From contig OZ234499.1 in assembly GCA_965153455.1 (NCBI GenBank), positions 7,016,515 to 7,080,514 of the forward strand: a DNA stretch of 64,000 nt, written 5' to 3'. Positions within the stretch are counted from its first letter, which is position 1. Every line of letters begins with the position of its first letter. The notes under the pieces are model-generated. The model made no database searches. It was not told the DNA's origin and was given only the letters and a program-made list of their open reading frames with translations. The stretch comes from Sphagnum compactum (lineage: Eukaryota; Bryophyta; Sphagnopsida; Sphagnales). Positions 22,570 through 34,799 of the stretch are shown one piece after another. Made by a program: the position numbers and the translations under genes.

Positions 22570-23690
22570 TTATATATAAGATCTTTTTTTTTCCCCAAAA
22601 ATCTTGGTTGTGGTTCGATACAGGAATAGAACTATGAACCGGGTTTGGGGTCTGGTCCTTAAGACGTTCTGCTTCTAGTTTCAGTTCTAGAATCCATTCC
22701 ATAAATTAGACTTCATTTCAGCACAGTTTTACTAATTGGAATTGCATCAGGGTGGCTCTAACCCACTAAACCAGGAAACTGCCTACCATTGGTATATTCC
22801 AGTGTTGGGGGTTTATATACTTATCAGGTTATAATTGTCAAGCATATATTTTATTAGGTTATCATAATTGAAGATATAACCTAAGTTGGCAAAATCCAGT
22901 AACTGGAATTTACAATTGACTGGCGGTTGCAATTTTTTTGATAATTGACAATTTAACATATTTGTCTTCAAGTTTTAAATAAAATTTAACTGTAACTAGA
23001 GCACATTAAAAAGTTCTTTTTATAGTTATATTGGATCTAGTCTTATCGTTCAATTACCATGTCTATATGGTCCATCTATAGCTTAGAACCACTGTATGCA
23101 AGAATCAGTTACTTTTTAAATATTTGCCCTTTGGTCATAAGACCCAAAAAAAAAAGAGAAAACATGCAGTTGTGCATCTAGGGAGAGGGTTGGATTGTAA
23201 TCATACAAACTTTTTGCATGCATAACCGCCTAGTTATGAGTCACTTCCCATACATAATGGTTTCATAACCTAACCACATGTTACTGAATGGGAACAAAAT
23301 GATTTCTGCAAAACCAAATTTGAAATCCCAGATATGTTTGGTTTCATACGTTTCAATTAACCAGCACGATACTTGGTCAAACACATTAATTTCGTATAAC
23401 CGTGAAAAGGTTATCTCGAGTACACATATAACCGCCAAACACGGGTATATTCTAACACATAAAGTGCGCGAACTAGAACTCTTAATTATCTCCTCATCCA
23501 ATAGTCAGCGGCTGCTGCATGTGGTGCTCTTATTCTTAACGTAGTACAGTCCTATACTTCACGGCATAGCAGCTCATGGGGGTGACGCCTGTGCGCTGAT
23601 CGTCACCCTGATCGTGGCAATGGGGTCACATGTCCATGATTGTTGCGATGGCGGCTGATGCAGGTACAAAGTTTGCGTCCTAAACCCTAA
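22570..23690. other. intergenic DNA, nothing recognised
   Basis: Overlapping frames on both strands at 23241-23544 show no motif. A TTGGTATATTCCAGTGTTGG segment near 22790 echoes AACACTGGTATATTCCTG at 21690 and may be a shared element end. Confidence 0.5.
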
Positions 23691-23700
23691 ACGTGCGCAA

Positions 23701-23990
23701 TGTTTCCTACCCAAAATAGGGTAAGTGAGGGCTATTTTTACATTTTCTTTAGTTTCTAAATCTCCTAATAGCTTTTAGGATATTGTATTATTATAGTTAT
23801 TATAGACTGCCCACCTTAGTGGCAGGGTTTCCTACCCCAGAAATGGGGTTGGGGAGCACTATTTTTGTACCTTTATAAATCTCTAGATCCTCTAATAGCC
23901 TTCGGATATTGTATTATTATAGACTGCTCCCCCTTAGTGGCAGGTTTCCTACCCCAAAAAAATAGGGTTGGTGAGCACTATTTTTTGTAC
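23701..23990. repeat. tandem repeat of 117-125 bp, 2.4 copies
   Basis: Units start at GTTTCCTACCC at 23702, 23827 and 23944. Each continues with a GGGTT-GKGAGSRCTATTTTT segment and TCTAAT-RGCYTT-GGATATTGT. Confidence 0.75.
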
Positions 23991-24269
23991 TTTTTTTAGA
24001 CTCTCAAGGAGGTTACATGTGAGGCTTTCTAGTGAGGTTGGCAAGTTTCCAAGCCTCACCCGAAATTTTAACCAGCTGATTGCAGCAATGACGGCTTGAT
24101 GCTCTTCCTCTGCACTTTTGTCCTCAATATGAGTCATGATTCATTGATAAGGTTCTCAATCTAATGGTCTGACGCCAATCCCAAGTCAAACTCAGGACGA
24201 GTAGATATCATGTTCACCTCTGACAGTCGAATCTTTTTGTTCAGCTCAACTATCCTACTACCATGCCAG

Positions 24270-24655
24270 CTTCAACACTTAATTATATTATTGTCAGAAA
24301 TGTTAAGTTTTTCACACAAAAAAATTAATTAAATTTTATTTGCGAAGGACAAAATTGAATCTTCAAGAATGTTTTATTTGTTGAAAATGAAAATTTCAAA
24401 AGTAATTAACTGTACCACCTTGGCAACTTCAAGACATGTTTGTCAAATAATTAATTAACATTTGAAATTTTCAGTTCAACAAATTTTCAGTACAATATTC
24501 CTGAAGATTCAATATTTTCCTTCACAAAATTTTGTTCTTTCAAAAACAATTCTGAAAATTTCAACATTTCCGAAAATAATATAATTAGTATGGAAGCAGC
24601 AAAGGTACTATGGTAAGTATTTGACAGACGTGTGGAAGCTACCAAGGTACCATGC
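24270..24655. mobile_element. inverted pair of short TIR elements (copy C)
   Basis: 24409-24617 resembles the element at 12469-12673: left end TGTACCACCTTGGC, and the right end on the minus strand ACCATAGTACCTTTGC. The sequence just to its left (24296-24408) is an inverted, diverged copy of its body. For example, GAATCTTCAAGAATG at 24358 matches the complement of the segment near 24500. A further terminus (AGCTACCAAGGTACCATG) lies at 24638-24655. Together this is a head-to-head composite of one family. Confidence 0.5.
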
Positions 24656-24734
24656 AATCTGCAATTAGAATTATTTGATTTTTTAATTAACATTTTTATA
24701 AAAAAACCTGAACTTTGGAGGCTCCCCAGAATAG

Positions 24735-25400
24735 AAGTTTCTGTGTGAAAATAGGGTGCCTCCTCTTTGGCCCCCTATACACGCGATAAGAGGAGAAGGG
24801 AGAACTTTGGGGCAAAGAATGTGAGATAAAATGTGTGGTGCTGTGGGGAACACGTTGGGAAATTGAGAGACATCATTGGGAACATGCTGAGAACACAAAA
24901 ATTAAAAAATTCCATCCACCCACACCCGCCCCCCCTCTGTCCCCAAGGAAACAAGGATGACCCCTCTTGAGTGCAAGTACAGCCATCTCATTGGCTCCAT
25001 GCAATTTCTATTCGTAAAACTGGTTGTCACCATACTTGGCCTGAACTAATACCCCTTTTTAAGAGGGTAGTAGGTTGTATATATATTCACTCTTATTAAT
25101 TAGTAGTGGGGACCCAAAGTTCAATATTTTTCTTTTGTGATGGGCCCATCATAAAAAGAATTCAATCTTTGCACATCCCAAAATAGATATGTTGTAATCT
25201 TCTGCTTTTGGGCTAGGTCACAAAGAGTAGAACTTAGGGCAAAGGATATTGGATAAAGTAAGGAACTACTGGGAACATGATGAACATGTTGGGAACCCAT
25301 TCAGATCTTGATTGGAACAAAGTGAGAACACACTGGGAACAACAAAGATCCAACATCCCCACCCTCCCCAAAAAGAAAAGAACCTGGCCCAATGGACCGT
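24735..25400. repeat. two diverged direct copies about 425 bp apart
   Basis: 24798-24900 and 25227-25345 share AGAACTT-GGGCAAAG, ACTGGGAACATG/ATTGGGAACATGCTGA-type words and TGAGAACACA. Each is followed by a C-rich segment (near 24925 and 25365). The long minus-strand frame at 25266-25727 has no recognisable motif. Confidence 0.5.
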
Positions 25401-25779
25401 ATGCTGCCTCACCTCATTGTGTACAAGAAATGATTTTTTGCCTACCTGTGTTCTTTGCCATTTTGCCCTAGAATACCGGTAGAAGCATGGACTATGCGTG
25501 CATATCTCCCTTTTGTCTGCCTCCTCTCTGTGAAAATGTGAATGCCTTGCATAGGAGTAGTAAGGACAAACGATGAATCCAAAGGTGGCCCAAAGATGGG
25601 AATGAGCCATTCCAAGGAAACATCTAGTGTAAAATGTGGTGTCCTTGCACGGTGTGTAAGGAAATATTTTCCTTTTGTCCATGCAAGGGGGGAAGTTTGA
25701 AGGACTTGGTAGATTCCTTGTGTTCACAGAGTGTATAATTTTGTAGTGGAGAACTTGGGGCTATGTGTTTGCTACACGC

Positions 25780-26120
25780 TATCAATGAAAACAAAATGAT
25801 GAAAAAAAATACTTGATTTTGTGAAAATTAGGTTTATTTGAATGGAAATGTTGAATGACATTACATGCAACTTGAATTGAATTCAAAATTTTAAATTGAA
25901 CTCAAATATTGTAAATTGAATTCAAATGCATTGAATGGAATTCAAATTTCATTGAATCCAATCTAAATTTGATCAAATCCAAATTCAATTGGATTCAAAT
26001 TTTTTTAAATGAGATGCAAATTGCTGCACAAGCGATTGAAACTATACTCATCACTTTCATCATTCATGACTATGACGTTGAAAAAAAAAAAAAACAATTT
26101 AAGAAAACGAAAATATGAAA
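25780..26120. repeat. dispersed repeat with GAATTCAAA-rich core
   Basis: TTGAATTCAAA-type words recur from 25870 to 25990. The whole block is the inverted counterpart of 10370-10640. Confidence 0.6.
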
Positions 26121-26184
26121 AATAACCTTTCCATTTCATTTAAATTTCAAACTGAAATCTATTTTAGTAAAATGAGATGATTAG

Positions 26185-26305
26185 TGAACCCTAAACTTGT
26201 CTACCTTAAATTAGGTTTGATGTGAACTCTAAACTTGTCTACCCTATACCACCTCCAATGTGAACTCTAAACTCGTCTACCCTATACCAGTTCCAATGTT
26301 ATAAT
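26185..26305. repeat. 38-bp tandem repeat, three copies
   Basis: The unit is TGTGAACTCTAAACTYGTCT followed by ACCCTATACC and a CCAA-containing end. The first copy is diverged. Confidence 0.75.
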
Positions 26306-26559
26306 CCTTATTGGAGTTTTGAAGTTACAAGTTTCAAAAGAATATGTCATTCTAATCAACATGCCAAGTTGTATAATTTAATGTGCAAAAAATATCACTT
26401 TCTGGGTTAGATCTGACCAAGGGTTCAACAAGGTTTGTATTTATTATTGACCTACAAAAACATGGGACTTATTGTTATTAACTTGTACTTCATTACACAT
26501 TATTTGAAACTTATACTTTGATTTATTAGAAATTATTTTTAGATGTAAGTTAATATTGA

Positions 26560-27060
26560 AATGGAAAAATTATTTGCATAGTACATAACCTTTCATTTTT
26601 ATAAATTAAATTTAAAAATAATTTCAGTTTAATGAATTTTGATAAATTTTAACAAATATAAAGTTGTCATATGTATAAAAATGATTAAACATCAAAATTC
26701 CACAAAATATTAATTATGTATCATTACTTGATATGTTGAAAACTAAATTTGATTCACAAAAAAAATAGAAATGACATTTATTGAGCGTATGCATTATTTT
26801 CAACTTATATTTCAAAAACATTATATCAATTTGTTAAATATGATTATATAAATGCACAAAAATAATATTTACATCAATGATCATACATAACCACTCATTT
26901 TTACAAATAAAGTTATATGTATTTTAATTTCTAATGAATTTTGATCATTATTTTTAATAAACACAAAACTATCACATGAAAAGAAATGAATAAACATTAG
27001 GATTCCACAATTTAATCTTTAATTATATATCATTATTTGATATGTCCTAAAATAAATACA
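26560..27060. repeat. AT-rich repeat units related (inverted) to the interior of the CACTA-like element
   Basis: Two units of about 300 bp (starting near 26577 and 26879) share ACATAACC-TTCATTTTTA, AAACATYARRATTCCACAA and ATATCATTA-TTGATATGT. Their reverse complements match 45800-46090 and 46990-47640 (for example ACATATCAAGTAATGATACA). Confidence 0.65.
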
Positions 27061-27069
27061 ACACATAAC

Positions 27070-27820
27070 ATAGAAATACCGTAAATGATACACCACATCT
27101 AAACCAAAACATGACTCACTTGCAACAAGTAGAAATTTAAGCCCAAGACATAGAACAAAAATCATAACACTTGCATAAACATAAAAACTTGCAAAGTTAA
27201 AAACTATGCTTTAGAATTTCAAATCACCAAAAGTAATTTGAAATCACACAAATTGGGATTATATCCCATGGAAAATATATCAAACCTTGTTCACATCTAA
27301 ACTAATTTTAAATAAAACTAATCAACTCAATTAAGCTAGTTTATCCTTAATTAAATGGGACCTAACTCAGTAGTTAAATTAACACACCTAACAATTATCG
27401 TGCACTCTTGTGCACTCTTATGTTGATGCTTACAACTATCATTATCATCACACATACAACACAAAACATAGAAATACCCTAAATGGTACACCACATCCAA
27501 ATTGCCCTCGTATTTGGGGTTGAGGTCCCTCTAAACCAGATAACATTACAAAACTATTTGATGCAAAATCCACCATGGATGAATTCTTTGGTTCCAAGGC
27601 AAAAGGGACTAATAGGTCAGGTGCAAATGTGAACCCCATCATTATTTGCCTATTTGTAATATTTCAAATCCCCAACAAAATGTGAATCACCATGGAAAAA
27701 AACCTTAAATTAATTCTACTATTTGACTTTAAGAACCTAGGTCTAATAGATACATCGAAAGCAAAACCATGTGCCAACCTTGAGAACGTTGATCACAAAT
27801 CAACATCATGGGGATTCTTG
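27070..27820. other. AT-rich intergenic DNA
   Basis: ACACAAACATAGAAATACC-type sequence occurs at about 27060 and again near 27455, a weak direct repeat. No genes are seen. Confidence 0.5.
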
Positions 27821-27824
27821 AAGA

Positions 27825-28262
27825 TTACCCACACAACATACATGACAAGCCAATAGGAACCACAGTTAATGATGGGTCAATTTGGCCATTCACATTGGGA
27901 AGATGACATGGTGCACAATTGCGTACATGGTCCTTCCATGTTTGACCATCTTGGCCTTCCAACAACAACACTTTTGAAGGTAGAACCTTCTGCACATGTA
28001 AAATAACACAACTTGCAGTCACATCCAAAGTAATTAGTGTTGTTTATTGCAAGTAAACATAATTTCCTGGTTCAAACCTTTGAACCCGAGGTCAATAACC
28101 ACTTCCACAGATAATGGCATAACGCAATGTATTTTGGTGTTGGGCAGTTGCCAAATTTTCCATAGCCATGGGCATAACACGTTAAAACAAAGTAGCTCAT
28201 TACTCACATGCTTAAATCCACACATTATGATCATCCATGTTGATTATTGCCATTGCATCTCA
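27825..28262 (-). pseudogene. second gypsy polyprotein relic, cut inside the PHD finger
   Basis: Minus-strand relative of the 3' end of the element at 3050-4173. It reads LGFKGLNQEIMFTCNKQH, then across a break VLPSKVLLLEGQDGQTWKDH and CAPCHLPNVNGQIDPSL, ending GLSCMLCG. The other copy reads CHLPNVDGQIDPS and CCMLCGQ at the same place. Similarity ends right after the first cysteine pair of the PHD finger, so the rest of the finger is missing. It also begins partway, without an integrase core. Stops and a frame change confirm it is dead. Confidence 0.65.
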
Positions 28263-28299
28263 TTAAATTAACGCACAACCAAATAATAAGAAGTATGGT

Positions 28300-28640
28300 G
28301 AAAAAGATGAAAGGGCAAACTTATCCTTGGGTGGACCCACTAAGAACGTCACACCCCCAAATTTCTAAGACCCATCCAATTTCAAGACAACATAGGATTC
28401 ACATAAATAAAGCTTTTCATTCCAAATGATTTATCAAAAGGTTACCCAAGTCACATAGAATTCAAAACTCTAATTAAATTTACAAAAATCGTGATTTAAT
28501 GTGAAAAATGAATGCATAAGGAAATTTTTTTAGGAATGTAACATAATGGATATTTTTTTATTAGGAACACAAATGGAATCTATTTTTTGAGAATTTTTCT
28601 TGGGTTAATTTTTCAAAATACTTCAACCGCCAACCTTCTT
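28300..28640. repeat. dispersed repeat, inverted relative to 42900-43220
   Basis: CTTATCCTTGGGTGGACC, GACAACATAGGATTCACAT and AAAGGTTACCCAAGTCA match the reverse complement of 43090-43215. It may be part of an LTR, but element ends are not defined. Confidence 0.55.
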
Positions 28641-29567
28641 GATGTCTTTTTATAGATAATTGATTGAATCAATTTTCATTTAGTTATGAATTTTTGAAAT
28701 CAAGATTGCAAAGTCCTGAAGGGCCATTGATGTTCAGAATACAAATGATAAATGTTTTCACCTTTTGTTATTTTAATGACTAGTTTGGATCATTCCCTTG
28801 TGCATGTATTCAATAAACAAAAAAAAAAAAATCTAATGTGAAGGGGAGTGATGAGGAATCAAAGTGATGGGCATACTTTGGTGATGTGTTAAGTTTCTAT
28901 CACAAAAGTTCCAAAGTCATCTTGTTTTATTTCATATGACTACAAGCTTGTAGGTTTTCAACGGTTTGGGTTGCAATTTGAATTGATGTAATGGGCATAA
29001 GGGATAATTCATTTAGAATGAAAGATTGTGAATATCTCCTATAAGCTTGGAGTTTGATTTGTATTAATTTTGGGATTTATTTGGCTTTATATGATGGAAT
29101 GTTTTGGGAACAAAAGTGAAATCAAAGGTTTAAACCTATGTATATATGAAGGTGTTACCATGAAAACCGTATGATATTCCTTGATGCTTTAAGAGACATT
29201 TCAAAGGGATCCAATCACCAAAATCACATCATTTTTGCATTAAAATTAAATCATATGACAAGATTGGAGAAGGGATGTGTGTTGATGAATTGAATGGCAT
29301 TTAGTTCGAATGCTAGATGAGACCTATGTGTAATTTGAGTTGTTCCAAGTTGAGTAACATTTCAATACAAGTTTCATACTCTTGTCATGGTCATTAGGAC
29401 AAGTCTCCTTTGATTAATTAACCTCTTCTTCTTTTGGGGTTATAAAATACTTTTCACTTTTCAAAGAAGAAGCATAATACCCCTCCTATTTCTTGGGGGG
29501 ATATTCATGGATATAAGGTACTTTCAAAATACATTAGGAATTGTTTCCAAGTCCTATCCTTTATGAA
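28641..29567. other. AT-rich intergenic DNA, nothing recognised
   Basis: No frames with motifs are present. Confidence 0.55.
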
Positions 29568-29891
29568 ATATTGTAGTAGCTTGGCGGCTTCAACAGTAAC
29601 TTTCCCAATAATTAATATATTTTGGGAATTTTAATGGCAATTTAGTTTTGATTTTAAAGATTTTGATAAGTACAAAATAGATATAATAAAAATAATTTTA
29701 GTACCAAAAGGTTTTAGTTGTTTTTTTAGTTGGATTGTTTTCACAAAATTGTACTATATTGGGAAAGGCCAGGGTTTGAATCTAATTACAAAATTTGAAT
29801 TATTCAACATAATAAGCAAATAGTTTTTGAAAAATTCGACAAAATTAAAAATAATTTAAGTTGTGTTAAAGCCACCAAGGTATCACAGTAT
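29568..29891. mobile_element. 324-bp TIR element (copy D)
   Basis: Left end ATATTGTAGTAGCTTGGCGG with a CTTCAACA extension. Right end on the minus strand ATACTGTGATACCTTGGTGG with a CTTTAACA extension. The inside has a B-box-like GGGTTTGAATC at 29772-29782 on the plus strand. It belongs to the same family as the copies at 8968, 12469 and 49779. Confidence 0.6.
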
Positions 29892-29899
29892 CACATTTG

Positions 29900-32800
29900 A
29901 ATTATGTTTTGAAACATTATGAGAACCTACTATTGTTTATTTTATTTTTATTCATACACACAATAGAAAGTAAATTATTATTTAAGTTTTGAAAAACCAT
30001 CAATCTATAAAATGTAGGGTAAAATCCCAAGGACCACATAGCTTTACACAACATAAAGACCGAGGCACTTGAAAAGGAGTGTCATGAAGAAGGACTAAAG
30101 AAGAATGCAATGAAAAAGGAAAAACCCATCAAAAGAGGATGGGAAAATGAAATCTCTTGCAATAAGGGATGAAAAATAATAATTTGTGGTAAAAGGAGTG
30201 AAATTCCCTCCCATGATCTTGGAGGGAAATTCCATTTTAAAATGCTGGTTGATTTTAGTGTAGTTTTTATGGGCTAGGTTTTTACATTATGAAAACCCAT
30301 TATTGATTGTGATTTTTTGTTACATTTGAAGTCAATTTTGATAAGTTATGAAAACCCATTATCATTTTGTTCCATTATCAATTCTAGAATCAAGTAAATT
30401 AGTGATATTTTGTTTTTGAATTATGAGGTTTTATCCATGTGATTAGTTTCCATGTCTATAGGTGGATATTTTTGGTTTTTCTTTGAATTAAACATATAAG
30501 GGTTTGGATTCTTAGTTTTTAAGGTTTCAATGTTATAGATTGTGATTGATTCAATGCACCTTCGTGTCATAGCGATCTTGATTGAACAAGAATCGGCTAG
30601 TTTTAGATGTTTGCCAAGTTGGAGTACTATTCAAGGACATTGTCTTAAGATATCATGGATTTATGTTTGTTGTAGCTTGGTGGGTTCATGTAGCCATAAG
30701 TTTGATGTTGCAGTATGGACACATGTTTCAAAAATTTTTTTCTTTTTTTGTCATAGGGTGTATTCATGATTGGGATACAAAAAAGGAATGACGTATTTTG
30801 AAGAATTGCAAAGGACAAATTTGGGTATTTGTTTATCTTACATATTATAGTGCTAATGGATTGTTGTATGCCAATAGGTAAAATGATATAAATGACATAA
30901 ATTTGAATAGTATGTAAATGTCATTTTGAGTCCTTTGAATTAATTATATCAAGTGTTTAAACTACACTTTAAAAAATAATAATCAAAAGGAATGCATAAA
31001 GTCATATAATTGATTTCAAACTTTTTGTATAACAAAAACATGTCCCTTTTTATAAAATACATGTTCATTGGGTGAACTTGATGAAAAACCAAATCATCAA
31101 AAAAATTTAAGTTTTGAAATTTTAAAGGAAAGGGCTACAAGGCAGAGGACCCATTTTTTAAACCATTTGGCAAAAAACAAATATTCAATGAGTTCAAAAT
31201 GTTTAGCTTTAAGTGCAAGTTGCATGTGTAAAAAAAAAACTTGCCAAAAAACATGTTTGATTGTCCATTGAAACTCATTTTAAGATTTTTTATGTTTTGG
31301 CTATAAACCAAAATATTGATACACAATTATGTATACATGTGAAAAATCACCACCATCACATCAATTATTTTAAATTAGAACCATTCAATTTTTTTCACTT
31401 AAATTTGTTTAAAGTTAAATGTTATTTTCAGAAGTTAACCCTACCATAGTCTTGAAATTCTTTTTCCTTTTCTTGAAACATCAACCTTGAATAAGCCCCA
31501 TAATATGTTTGTAAAAAGACACATTGAGTGTGGAAGGAGATGATAATGATGTTGTATTGGAAGCCTTAAGTACATGGTTGACCAATGTCCACTTGTAAAT
31601 CTGATTTCATTCATTTCAACCCATTTAGAGGATGTCTTGAACTTGTATTCAAATACATTATTTTTGAAGGCTTCACCCATGTGCACATATTATTTAGGCA
31701 ACTCCTAAAACATCACATCGAGTTGGCGTTTGCTCTTTTTCTTGCAAAGCTTCAATTATAGATTATTTTTAAACAACAACAATGATCACTTCCACATAGA
31801 TTGGTTGCCCAAAAAGACTTGATCTTCAAGCTAGTCGTATCCTTTTACATTCTTGCTTTTCTCACTCCTTTTGGTTCATGGCACGGACTTTTGATTTCCC
31901 TCCATGCATGTCTATGACTATAGTGTTTTGAAGATTTCACCCATTCAAATAGCACATGGGCAAATCCATAGATCCATGAGTTTTTTTAATGTTGCAACTT
32001 ATTTTTGAAGGTTTTTCAGGAGTTCCAAGTCCCCACCACCATTGGATTCTATGTTTGGTCTATTGCTATGGCCCTTTGTGATGTGTTTTGAGCTCCAACT
32101 ATTGGATTTCTTTTTGTAGATTTAACAATTACAAAATATTTCAAGCCACTTTTGTGAAAGTTTGTTCTTTTAAGCTAGATTTTGGGGGTTCAATCTAGAG
32201 ATCCAACCATTGGATCATCTTGAGATTCAACATTGTAATAGAATTCAAGCCTTTTTCATTGTTATTATTATAGTTATCATTATTTTCTTGGCATAGTGGA
32301 GACAACCATTTATTTTTTTTGGTGCAAAATTTTGCACCTAAGTGTTGCAAGATTTTCTTTATTTCAAATTTTTTTTCAGATTTTGAGGAAAAAAGTTCTC
32401 AAATTGCCATATTCATACATTAGTTCATAGCTTGTTGCCAAAGAATAACAAGTTTCCTAACCTTTGCTATTTAACTCCCTGACCTGTAGCCAAATTTGGC
32501 TAATCTTGACCTCCTGTTGACACTCACCAACCCACCTACCTCACAAAAATTGAAAAAAAAGAAACCCTGAGTGGAGATCTGATTTTTCGATCATTATAAA
32601 CCAGCTTTTCTCATGGCTAAAATGACCATTAAACATTTCTTTGTTACTTTTCCATTCTCTTAGTTCATGAGGAATTGAAAAATTAAAAAAAAACTGGAAA
32701 TTAAAAAAATAATTTCATCAATAAATCAATAAATTATGCAGAACGGTGACATCCTTGCAACTCTGTTTGCACCACATCAAAAAATGAAGAGCAGATTTGA

Positions 32801-33230
32801 GATGAGAATGTGCTCTTGGCAGTTGCTTAGGGGTGTGCTGTGACCTTGTCAATTCAAGGGGACTATCTTCTGTGTATGTCCAACAAATGGGATCATATGA
32901 GATTGTATTCATGAAGAACCAAAAGAAGATCAGGCGGAATTAGTCCATTATGCACTACTTTAGGAGATCAGAATGAACCAGATCAACAACAAGTAACCAA
33001 TTAACATACACTAATAAGTATCACAGCACCAATGGAAGCACCAAAATGAAAATTGCAGGTTAATAGTATGATGAGCAGAAGTGATAGGCTACATAATGAT
33101 TGGCCCAGGTGATAACATTTAAAGGAGTCTCACTTTATTCTGTCTATTTTTTCATGCTTATGAGTGAGTGAGAGCAGCTCCACCTTTGCTCAGTATGTGG
33201 CCCTTGCAAAAGAAAATTGGATGAAGGAAA
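29900..33230. other. AT-rich intergenic DNA
   Basis: A short repeated GAAAACCCATTAT phrase occurs at 30290 and 30349. TAGCCAAATTTGGCTAATCTT at 32490 resembles segments near 5214 and 5748. Short frames such as 30542-30791 and 31441-31686 show no motifs. No gene is called. Confidence 0.5.
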
Positions 33231-33254
33231 GTCGCATCATGCCAGTTTGGCTCA

Positions 33255-33378
33255 GGAAAATGGTTTTGGCCCAGCATTTTCGAGAGGATTCAGAGGCTGG
33301 TACATGGCACAGCAAATTGGTTTTGGCCCAAGCATTTGCAACAGGGTGCAGAGGTTGGACCATGGCACAGCAAAGCGT
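33255..33378. repeat. 57-bp tandem duplication
   Basis: TGGTTTTGGCCCA through GGCACAGCAAA occurs at 33261 and again at 33318 with moderate divergence. Confidence 0.7.
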
Positions 33379-33389
33379 AACATCTGCTG

Positions 33390-34419
33390 CTGAACATCTG
33401 CTGCTGATTGGCTAGATAGTTTGGTTGGTCCAAGTGGGTTGTTATTAGAAGTCTCCGACCAATGGTGCAGTCCCAGTTTTAGTTTTATGGGTGGAGTTGA
33501 AAAAAAGTAAAAAACAAAACTTGAATGTGAGAAATATTTCTGCAGGGTCACACACTGAGCACCGACCAAGCTGCACTTACAAGGCACAACCTACCTGTTG
33601 TTTGTACAACCTGGAGGACCTCTCTACAGAGTATATTGGCCGTTGTAAGATCAAAGGATATGCATAAATGGAGTATATTTACTCTGTGATTGTAAAATGA
33701 CAGATAACAGGTTGTGAGTTGTAAGTTGTGACAGGAAACATATTTTGAATATTGATCAAAATGTGACACACATCAAAAGTACTATACAAGCATCAGGCTT
33801 TCATATAGGATTGTATACACTCAACATGTCTGGTGGTATATCTTCAATTTAGTGGTTACACATGATGGGAATGGAATAGCTTGGCCTGCTTGGTGTACTC
33901 CAAAGAACTTAACGAAGAGGTTAAGGCACCAACCTAGACCAGCAGGATGTTTTATACCCCCCCCCCCATTAAAGTTCATGGGGATAAAGCAACCCTCTGT
34001 GGAGTTTTGCCTGCTCCGACTGCAGGACACCTTTGTTGTGTTCTGCTTTGCACAACTGACAACCTTGGGCTTTACACAAATAATCGGTTGCGGTTTCAGA
34101 CATGTACTCAAGATCATCAACATTAAAATTCATCAAAGAATATGCTGTGCCACCTAAACCCTAACAAAACCTTAAAGTAGACGCCAGTAACTAAGTAACT
34201 ACCTGGTTGATAGAATGTGATGTGTCCGTTCCTAGAAATGCCACATGATTCGACCTCGAGTACCTAACCTATCTTGTACTCCAGTAGTTTTCTAAACATG
34301 ACCTTTTCATAAAAAAAGGTTATAACATTTTCCAAAACGGTTGTACTCCATTTTCGGTAACCATGCCTATATGGGACCTTAGGCTATACTATACATAACT
34401 CAATGTCCGCAATCTATCT
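33390..34419. other. intergenic DNA
   Basis: Contains an 11-C run at 33957-33967. Overlapping frames on opposite strands at 33821-34157 are motif-free and treated as chance. Confidence 0.5.
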
Positions 34420-34790
34420 ATGAAGGGAGGTAGTTTGTTTGTTTTGTTTGTCACATTGACATTACCCCAAACCATGGTGCATATTGCCATGCTCAATTGA
34501 TACCGTTGGAATGGCCTCAATGAGTAGGGGTGCACTGAGTTGGTTTCATAATGTTTCAATCTATCGTGGAGAAGTTATTGAACAATCAAAGACTTTTTCA
34601 TTGAAAGTTCATTTAAATCAAACCTAAAATTATAAACTTTTTTGAGCATGCTATTGATATTGTTGGAAAGCCCCTATTGAGTGAGTAGGATTTAATGAAG
34701 GCAATTTGGAAAAATTTAGACTGAATGTGTAGGCATATTGAATTTTAAGTCCAATTTTTTGTCATTGAAAATTCAATGAAATTGCAAAAA
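34420..34790. repeat. dispersed copy (inverted) of the 438-bp unit found in the CACTA-like element
   Basis: The reverse complement shares CAGTGCACCCCTACTCATTG and neighbouring words with 46140-46985. Confidence 0.6.
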
Positions 34791-34799
34791 AAAAAAAGA

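Noticed and set aside
25266-25727. 153-codon minus-strand frame
   Set aside because: It has no recognisable motif, covers a diverged repeat and has Cys/Phe/Ser-rich composition typical of chance frames in pyrimidine-rich DNA.
33821-34157. Overlapping frames on both strands
   Set aside because: Both cross a C-run and have no motif. Mutual overlap on opposite strands argues for chance.
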